From JBQTJJ01 sp052387235 (GTDB lineage: Bacteria > Actinomycetota > Acidimicrobiia > Acidimicrobiales > GCA-2861595), in NCBI GenBank assembly GCA_052387235.1, contig JBQTJJ010000015.1:1-20044 (forward strand): a stretch of DNA of 20,044 bases. Reading direction: 5' to 3'. The notes beneath the pieces were generated by a model. That model had not been told where the DNA came from, did not search any database, and was given only the letters and a program-made list of their open reading frames with translations. The first letter of the stretch is position 1; every line of letters begins with the position of its first letter. Position numbers and translations under genes: made by a program. Positions 15,055 to 20,044 of the stretch are shown piece by piece.

Positions 15055-16758
15055 ATGGCCAAGGAACGAACGAGACCGATGTCGGAGGGCAGCCAGCTCG
15101 GTGCGCTCCTGGTGCAGGCCGAGCTCCTGACCCAGGAGCAGCTGGACGCCGCCCTCGCGGAGCAGGCCCAGACCCAGAAGTCGCTGGGCCGCATCCTCAT
15201 CGACAGCGGCCTCGTCACCGAGGGCGACCTGGTCGCCATGCTCTCGCGCCAGATCGGCCTGGAGTTCGTCGACCTGGCCGAGACGCCGGTGGACCCGAGC
15301 GCCGCCGGCCTGATCAGCTCCTCGCTGGCGCGTCGCTACCAGGCCCTCCCGCTCGGCTGGGACGAGGACCGCCTGATCCTGGCCCTGGCCGACCCCTCCA
15401 ACGTCTTCGCCATCGACGACATCCGCACCATCACCAAGCGGGAGCTGAAGGTGGTGGTGAGCACCAGGGCGGCCATCAGCGAGGCCATCGACAAGTACCA
15501 CCGCATGGACGGCGAGGCCGAGAGCATCTCGGCCCAGGCCGCCAGCGAGTCGGGCGAGGCCGACGAGGACCTGACCAACGTCCGCGAGGTGGTGGAGGAC
15601 GCCCCGATCGTCAAGCTGGTGAACATGCTCATCAGCCAGGCCGTCGCCGACCGGGCCTCCGACATCCACATCGAGCCCACCGAGCGGGACCTGCGGGTCC
15701 GCTACCGGATCGACGGCGTGCTCCACGAGGTGATGCGCCCACCGAAGAGCATCCAGTCCGGCGTGATCTCCCGCCTCAAGATCATGGCCGAGATCAACAT
15801 CGCCGAGCGCCGCATCCCCCAGGACGGCCGGGTGAACATCCACCTGGGCGGCAAGGCCATCGACCTCCGGGTCGCCACCCTCCCGACCGTGTACGGCGAG
15901 AAGGTCGTCCTGCGGATCCTCGACAAGTCCACCGCCCTGCTCAAGCTGAGCGACCTCGGGTTCCTGCCCGCCTCGATGGAGCGGTACGAGCGCTCGTACC
16001 GCAAGCCGTACGGCACCATCCTGGTCACCGGCCCCACCGGCTCGGGGAAGTCCACCACCCTCTACGCCACCTTGAACATCCTCAACGAGGACACCAAGAA
16101 CATCATCACGGTGGAGGACCCGGTCGAGTACCGGCTGCCCGGGATCAACCAGATCCAGACCAACAACAAGGCGGGCATGACCTTCGCCGCCGCCCTGCGC
16201 TCCATCCTGCGGGCGGACCCCGACATCGTCCTGGTGGGCGAGATCCGCGACAAGGAGACGGCCACCATCGCCATCGAGGCCGCCCTCACCGGCCACCTCG
16301 TCCTTTCCACCCTCCACACGAACGACGCCGCCACCACCCCCACCCGGCTCATCGAGATGGGCGTCGAGCCCTTCCTCGTGGCCAGCGCCCTGGACTGCAT
16401 CGTGGCCCAGCGCCTGGCCCGCCGCCTGTGCGAGAAGTGCAAGCAGCCGTACCGGGTCCAGGCGGCCGAGCTGGCCCCGCTGGGTTGGGATCTGGAGGCG
16501 GACGGCGAGGAGGTCCAGTTCTTCCGGCCCGTGGGGTGCAGCCACTGCGGCAAGACCGGCTACCGGGGCCGCTTCGCCATCCACGAGGTCCTCACCGTCA
16601 CCGAGGACGTGGAGCGGCTGATCGTGGACCGGGAGCACTCGGAGGACATCAAGAAGATGGCGGTGGCCCAGGGGATGCTCACCCTGCGCCAGGCCGGCCT
16701 GGCCCACGTCACCCAGGGCACCACCTCGATCGAGGAGATCCTCAGGGTCGTCGCCTAG
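15055..16758 (+). CDS. pilB: Type IV pilus assembly ATPase PilB with MshEN-like N-terminus
   Basis: This 567-residue GspE/PilB-family hexameric ATPase powers pilus extension. The N-terminal part (about 13-65) has two tandem MshEN-like repeats, LGALL at 15-19 and LGRIL at 44-48, each followed by a helix. This domain binds c-di-GMP in MshE. The rest of the T2SSE N-terminal region runs to about 145. The core has Walker A GPTGSGKSTT (326-335, K332), the Asp box, Walker B DPDIVLVGEIRD (388-399) and the His box (LSTLHTNDA). The zinc site is C459-C462 and C495-C498. Both repeats lack the arginine of the RLG consensus, so ligand binding is not certain. ATG at 15055 gives the first residues; M9 at 15079 is an alternative. 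pilT starts 17 bases after the stop. Confidence 0.94.
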   Translation: MAKERTRPMSEGSQLGALLVQAELLTQEQLDAALAEQAQTQKSLGRILIDSGLVTEGDLVAMLSRQIGLEFVDLAETPVDPSAAGLISSSLARRYQALPLGWDEDRLILALADPSNVFAIDDIRTITKRELKVVVSTRAAISEAIDKYHRMDGEAESISAQAASESGEADEDLTNVREVVEDAPIVKLVNMLISQAVADRASDIHIEPTERDLRVRYRIDGVLHEVMRPPKSIQSGVISRLKIMAEINIAERRIPQDGRVNIHLGGKAIDLRVATLPTVYGEKVVLRILDKSTALLKLSDLGFLPASMERYERSYRKPYGTILVTGPTGSGKSTTLYATLNILNEDTKNIITVEDPVEYRLPGINQIQTNNKAGMTFAAALRSILRADPDIVLVGEIRDKETATIAIEAALTGHLVLSTLHTNDAATTPTRLIEMGVEPFLVASALDCIVAQRLARRLCEKCKQPYRVQAAELAPLGWDLEADGEEVQFFRPVGCSHCGKTGYRGRFAIHEVLTVTEDVERLIVDREHSEDIKKMAVAQGMLTLRQAGLAHVTQGTTSIEEILRVVA

Positions 16759-16775
16759 TCGTCCGATACGCATGC

Positions 16776-18368
16776 ATGCAGGCTGCGTCGCGTCGTCTAG
16801 GTGAGTTCCTGATCGAACGGAAGGTCCTTTCCCGGGACCAGCTGGAGCTGCTCCTCGAGCGGGAGATCAGCGAGGGGGTCGCCCTCTCCAAGCTCCTGCT
16901 GGGCGAGGGGATCGTGGCCGAGAAGGACCTGGTGGCGGCGGTGGCCGCCCAGGTCGGCATCCCGTTCATCGACTTCGACCATGTGGCCGTCAACCCGGCC
17001 CTGGACCGCCTGGTCCCCTCCGAGCTGGCCCGCCGCCACCTGGCCGTGGCCGTGGACTTCGAGGGCAGCGACCTGGTCGTGGCCCTGGTGGACCCGAGCG
17101 ACCCGGACGCCGTCACCGCCATCGAGCGGGCCACGGCGTGGACCGTCCGGCCCGCCATCGGGGCCCGGTCCGAGCTGACCCGGGTCGTGGCCTCGATGTA
17201 CGGCACCGACGAGCCGGCTGCCGCTCCCGCCACCGACTCGGCCGTCCCGATCGACGCACCCGCCGCCGAGCCCGTCTCGATCGACGCCGACCTGCACGCC
17301 GAGCTGCACGTGAACGACCTGCTCGAGCGGGTCGTGGACCTGGGCGGCTCCGACCTGCACCTGACCGCCGGCATCCCGCCCAGCGTGCGGGTCCACGGCG
17401 ACATCAAGCCCCTCACCGAGTTCCCGGTGATGACGGCCTCCGAGATCCGCCGGATGATCTACGCCATCCTCACCCAGAAGCAGCGGGAGCGGTTCGAGAA
17501 CGACCTCGAGCTGGACACGTCGCACTCGGTCCCCGGCATGGGCCGCTTCCGTGTGAACGTCTTCCTCCAGCGGGACGCGGTGGGCTCGGTCATGCGCGTG
17601 ATCCCCTTCGAGGTGGTCCCGTTCGAGAAGCTGGGCCTGCCCCAGTCCAGCCTCCAGTTCGCCCACCTGCCCCGCGGACTGGTCCTGGTGACCGGCCCAA
17701 CCGGGTCGGGCAAGTCGACCACCCTCGCCTCGATGATCGACATCGTCAACTCCTCCAAGCCCTGCCACATCATGACGGTGGAGGACCCCATCGAGTTCCT
17801 CCACAACCACAAGTCCGCGGTGGTGAACCAGCGGGAGGTGGGCGAGGACACCTTCTCCTTCGCCAACGCCCTCAAGCACGTCCTGCGCCAGGACCCCGAC
17901 GTGATCCTCGTGGGCGAGATGCGCGACCTCGAGACCATCTCCACCGCCCTGACGGCGGCCGAGACCGGCCACCTGGTCTTCGCCACCCTGCACACCCAGG
18001 ACGCCCCCCAGTCGGTGGACCGCATCATCGACGTGTTCCCCGCCCACCAGCAGCAGCAGGTGCGGACCCAGCTGGCCGCCGCCCTCCAGGGCATCGTCAC
18101 CCAGCAGCTCGTCCCCACCAGGGACGGCCGAGGCCGAGCCGTGGCGGCCGAGGTGCTGGTGGCCACGCCGGCCGTGCGGAACCTCATCCGCGAGGGCAAG
18201 ACCCACCAGATCTACTCGGCCATGCAGGCCGGCGGGAAGTTCGGCATGCAGACCATGGACACCTCGCTGGCCGGGCTGGTGAAGAAGGGCGCCATCACCA
18301 TGGAGGTCGCCCTCGAGCGCTGCGCCAACGAGCAGGACCTCCGCCGCCTCGCCGGCGGCGCTTCCTAA
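16776..18368 (+). CDS. pilT: Pilus retraction ATPase PilT with fused MshEN-like N-terminal domain
   Basis: This 530-residue protein contrasts with typical PilT at roughly 350. Residues 1 to about 145 form a T2SSE-N/MshEN-like domain with RRLGEFL near the N-terminus and a second, weaker repeat ALSKLLLGEGIV. A short Ala/Pro-rich linker follows, and the PilT core begins at about 172 (LLERVVDLGGSDLHLTAGIPP). Walker A is GPTGSGKSTT (307-316, K313), Walker B DPDVILVGEMRD, and the His box LVFATLHTQDA. The PilT hallmark AIRNLIRE appears as AVRNLIRE (466-473), which separates it from PilB. It lacks the PilB zinc cysteines. The ATG at 16776 has no clear ribosome binding site. The frame is open further upstream, but that region belongs to pilB. 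The pilC Shine-Dalgarno overlaps its stop. Confidence 0.93.
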   Translation: MQAASRRLGEFLIERKVLSRDQLELLLEREISEGVALSKLLLGEGIVAEKDLVAAVAAQVGIPFIDFDHVAVNPALDRLVPSELARRHLAVAVDFEGSDLVVALVDPSDPDAVTAIERATAWTVRPAIGARSELTRVVASMYGTDEPAAAPATDSAVPIDAPAAEPVSIDADLHAELHVNDLLERVVDLGGSDLHLTAGIPPSVRVHGDIKPLTEFPVMTASEIRRMIYAILTQKQRERFENDLELDTSHSVPGMGRFRVNVFLQRDAVGSVMRVIPFEVVPFEKLGLPQSSLQFAHLPRGLVLVTGPTGSGKSTTLASMIDIVNSSKPCHIMTVEDPIEFLHNHKSAVVNQREVGEDTFSFANALKHVLRQDPDVILVGEMRDLETISTALTAAETGHLVFATLHTQDAPQSVDRIIDVFPAHQQQQVRTQLAAALQGIVTQQLVPTRDGRGRAVAAEVLVATPAVRNLIREGKTHQIYSAMQAGGKFGMQTMDTSLAGLVKKGAITMEVALERCANEQDLRRLAGGAS

Positions 18369-18378
18369 GGAGCCGACG

Positions 18379-19596
18379 ATGTCCGACACCTACACCTACA
18401 AGGTCCGGGACAAGCAGGGCAAGATCGTGCAGGGGTCCCTGGACGCCGACAGCACGACGCTGGTGGCCAACAAGCTGCGCGAGATGGGGTTCGTGCCCCT
18501 GGCCATCGACAAGAAGGCCTCCGGCGGGCTGAAGACCGAGATCAAGCTGCCCGGCGCCGGCAAGCCCAAGATCAAGGACATCGCCGTCTTCAGCCGCCAG
18601 TTCGCGGTGATGATCGACTCCGGCCTGTCCCTCCTGCGGGCGCTGTACATCCTGGAGGAGCAGACCGAGAACAAGGTCCTGGCCAAGATCCTGGGCGAGG
18701 TGCGCCAGGACGTGGAGAAGGGCTCCTCGCTCTCGCAGGCCCTCGGGCGCCACCCCAAGACGTTCAACCGGCTCTACGTGTCCATGGTGCGCTCCGGCGA
18801 GATCGGCGGCTCCCTCGACCACGTCCTGATCCAGCTGGCCGACACCATCGAGAAGCAGGTGGCCCTGCGCCAGAAGATCAAGTCGGCCATGACCTACCCC
18901 GTGGCCGTCCTGGCCCTGGTCATCCTGATCCTGATGGCCATGCTGATCTTCATCGTCCCCACCTTCAAGACGCTCTACGACGACCTGGGCGGCACCCTCC
19001 CGCTGCCCACCCGGGTGCTGCTGGCCGTCTCCGCCATCATGGTGAAGGCCCTCCCCGTCATAGTCCTGGCCGTCACCGGCTCCGTCTTCGCCTTCAAGCG
19101 CTGGATCGAGAGCGACAAGGGAAGGGCGGTCTGGGACAGCTTCAAGCTCCGGGTGCCGGTCTTCGGCAAGCTGGTCCGCCTGATCGCCCTGACCCGGTTC
19201 TCCAAGACCCTCGCCGCCCTGCTGCGCTCCGGCGTGCCGATCCTCGAGTCGCTCGAGATCACGTCGGACACCGTCGGCAACACGGTGGTGGCCGCCGCCG
19301 TCAAGGACGTCCAGGAGGGCGTGAAGCAGGGCGAGCCCATCGCCAAGCGCCTCGAGAACCACCCGGTCTTCCCGCCGATGGTGGTGCAGATGCTCTCGGT
19401 GGGCGAGGAGACGGGCGCGGTCGACACCATGCTGGAGAAGGTGGGCGACTTCTACGAGCGGGAGGTGGAGGCGACCGTGGAGGCCCTCACCTCCCTCCTG
19501 GAGCCGCTGCTCATCTGCGTGCTGGGCGGCGCCGTGGGCAGCATGGTGGTCTCCCTCTACATGCCGATGTTCAACATCATCAAGCTCATCAAGTAG
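18379..19596 (+). CDS. pilC: Type IV pilus inner-membrane platform protein PilC
   Basis: This 405-residue GspF/PilC-family protein links the motor ATPases to pilin assembly. There are two T2SSF domains. The first (about 68-190, beginning with FSRQFAVMIDSGLSLLRAL) leads into a membrane segment near 175-195. A second hydrophobic stretch lies near 213-238. The second domain (about 270-395) starts FSKTLAALLRSGVPILESLEI and ends in a third membrane segment near 373-398. The first 60 residues form the usual N-terminal region (YTYKVRDKQGKIVQGSLDADS). AAGGAG at 18367-18372 gives a well-placed ribosome binding site that overlaps the pilT stop, so the two genes are coupled. Confidence 0.95.
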   Translation: MSDTYTYKVRDKQGKIVQGSLDADSTTLVANKLREMGFVPLAIDKKASGGLKTEIKLPGAGKPKIKDIAVFSRQFAVMIDSGLSLLRALYILEEQTENKVLAKILGEVRQDVEKGSSLSQALGRHPKTFNRLYVSMVRSGEIGGSLDHVLIQLADTIEKQVALRQKIKSAMTYPVAVLALVILILMAMLIFIVPTFKTLYDDLGGTLPLPTRVLLAVSAIMVKALPVIVLAVTGSVFAFKRWIESDKGRAVWDSFKLRVPVFGKLVRLIALTRFSKTLAALLRSGVPILESLEITSDTVGNTVVAAAVKDVQEGVKQGEPIAKRLENHPVFPPMVVQMLSVGEETGAVDTMLEKVGDFYEREVEATVEALTSLLEPLLICVLGGAVGSMVVSLYMPMFNIIKLIK

Positions 19597-19615
19597 TCGA
19601 GGCAAGAGATCCGAG

Positions 19616-19646
19616 GAGGGGCGCCGGCGCGATGCCTGCGCCCCTC
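19616..19646 (+). terminator. Hairpin after pilC, candidate operon terminator
   Basis: Positions 19616-19624 pair with 19638-19646 (9 bp, nearly all G-C). After one mismatch, a further 3 bp form inside (19626-19628 with 19634-19636). It begins 20 bases after the pilC stop. No T-run follows, so it is a U-less candidate terminator separating the motor genes from the riboswitch-controlled pilin transcript. Confidence 0.55.
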
Positions 19647-19720
19647 ACTCGCGTCCGGGCACAAATGCAGGAAAGGGTGCCGATCTCCCCTCAAGTCGGA
19701 GCCGGGCCTCGGCCGATACA

Positions 19721-19726
19721 TATGGT
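19721..19726 (+). promoter_or_regulatory. Candidate -10 box for the pilin/riboswitch transcript
   Basis: TATGGT lies in the only A+T-rich patch (GATACATATGG) between pilC and the aptamer. Transcription starting about 7 bases downstream, near 19733, would begin just before the first paired base of the riboswitch. No clear -35 is visible. Confidence 0.4.
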
Positions 19727-19735
19727 GCGAGCAGT

Positions 19736-19830
19736 CTCCTGACAAGGGCAAACCCGGCGGAAGGCGGGGACGCAAAGCCACGGGGCCGACCCTCACAGCG
19801 TTGTGAGGAGGCCGGCCGGGCTGCCTGGAG
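19736..19830 (+). ncRNA. Cyclic di-GMP-I (GEMM-I) riboswitch aptamer
   Basis: The two hallmark strings of the GEMM-I family are present in order: GGGCAAACC (19746-19754) and GGACGCAAAGCCAC (19768-19781). Between them is a hairpin capped by a GGAA (GNRA-type) tetraloop at 19759-19762. The second arm has GGCC, a perfect 6-bp stem (19791-19796 with 19803-19808), and a downstream GCCGGCCGGGCTGCC block. This corresponds to the GGTAGCGGGGTTACC side of the Vibrio Vc2 aptamer. A closing stem can form between 19736-19739 and 19827-19830. The RNA senses c-di-GMP and precedes a prepilin gene, a pairing also known in other bacteria. The aptamer call is firm. Whether c-di-GMP turns the gene on or off cannot be read from the sequence. 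Confidence 0.93.
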
Positions 19831-19848
19831 GGTCGTGCCGGTGGATCG

Positions 19849-19884
19849 GTGCGGGCCGATGGGGTTGAGGAACTCGGCCCGCAC
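19849..19884 (+). promoter_or_regulatory. 11-bp hairpin downstream of the aptamer, candidate expression platform
   Basis: Positions 19849-19859 pair perfectly with 19874-19884 around a 14-base loop. A smaller stem, 19845-19849 with 19856-19860, uses the same bases and so excludes the large one, which is the sort of choice a riboswitch can control. No T-run follows the large stem, so it could be a U-less terminator or a structure acting on translation. The pilin Shine-Dalgarno starts 21 bases after it. Confidence 0.55.
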
Positions 19885-19918
19885 ATCCATTGACATCAAC
19901 GACACGAAGGGAATCCGA

Positions 19919-20044
19919 ATGCTCGACATGCTCCAGAAGCGTCGGGACGACGAGGAGGGCTTCACCCTCATCGAGCTCATGGTGGTGGTGCTGATCATCG
20001 CCATCCTGCTCGCCATCGCCATCCCCACCTTCCTCGGCGCCCGT
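19919..20044 (+). CDS. Type IV prepilin, major pilin candidate (5' part only)
   Basis: The first 42 codons are visible and the gene runs off the window. The protein starts with a 14-residue charged leader (MLDMLQKRRDDEEG) ending in glycine. Then comes the prepilin N-terminus FTLIELMVVVLIIAILLAIAIP, with glutamate at mature position 5 and a continuous hydrophobic helix ending in IPTFLGAR. PilD-type peptidase would cut after G14 and methylate F15. GAAGGGA at 19906-19912 is a well-spaced ribosome binding site for the ATG. The long leader region with a c-di-GMP riboswitch implies control of pilin supply by c-di-GMP. A pilA assignment is likely, but a minor pilin or a pseudopilin cannot be excluded without the C-terminal part. 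Confidence 0.9.
   Translation, partial: MLDMLQKRRDDEEGFTLIELMVVVLIIAILLAIAIPTFLGAR

Noticed and set aside
13795..16773. Very long open frame on the minus strand opposite DUF4388 and pilB
   Set aside because: It lies antisense to clear genes, is low in complexity (rich in Gly, Leu, His, Arg, Asp) and reflects strong third-position G+C bias.
16428..16775. Upstream extension of the pilT frame into pilB
   Set aside because: It overlaps the conserved C-terminus of PilB and has no family similarity; the MshEN-like domain begins just after the ATG at 16776.
1..20044. CRISPR arrays, tRNA or rRNA genes
   Set aside because: No regularly spaced repeats, tRNA cloverleaf or rRNA-like stretch was seen on reading through the window.

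Overview
This is a very G+C-rich chromosomal stretch from a bacterium, almost certainly an actinomycetote. The gene order apt-relA, then hisS-aspS-rarA, then DUF948-DUF6167-like-alaS-ruvX-mltG-aroE, is the one known from Actinobacteria. The non-discriminating type of AspRS, and start codons sitting just downstream of TANNNT boxes with no ribosome binding site, fit that too. The complete type IV pilus motor genes make a typical streptomycete or mycobacterium unlikely. An Acidimicrobiia-like or other deep-branching, possibly uncultured lineage is my inference.

Layout. Positions 1 to about 121 look like the 3' end (domains V and VI) of a group II intron that stops right against the start codon of apt. 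Then come apt (124-657) and the bifunctional (p)ppGpp synthetase/hydrolase relA (662-2878). On the opposite strand (2888-3862) lies an AbiEi-like/DUF559 nuclease-fold gene bracketed by two related 48-bp palindromes (2891-2938 and 3902-3949). It interrupts an otherwise co-directional core region and looks like an inserted cassette. A core block follows: hisS, aspS, rarA, a DUF948 membrane protein, a small DUF6167-like membrane protein, alaS, ruvX, mltG and aroE. Spacing is tight and there are two ATGA overlaps.

The right-hand 6 kb is a type IV pilus locus: a stand-alone DUF4388 (PATAN) protein, the extension ATPase PilB, a retraction ATPase PilT with an extra N-terminal domain, the platform protein PilC, a hairpin, a c-di-GMP-I (GEMM-I) riboswitch, and the start of a type IV prepilin gene cut by the window end.

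The most interesting system is this pilus locus. c-di-GMP can plausibly act at three points: on pilin expression through the riboswitch, on PilB through its MshEN-like N-terminal domain, and on PilT through a fused MshEN-like domain that ordinary PilT proteins lack. A PATAN protein, a family known in cyanobacteria to control the pilus motor, is encoded directly upstream. The second most interesting item is the palindrome-bracketed DUF559 cassette, and the third is the intron end abutting apt.
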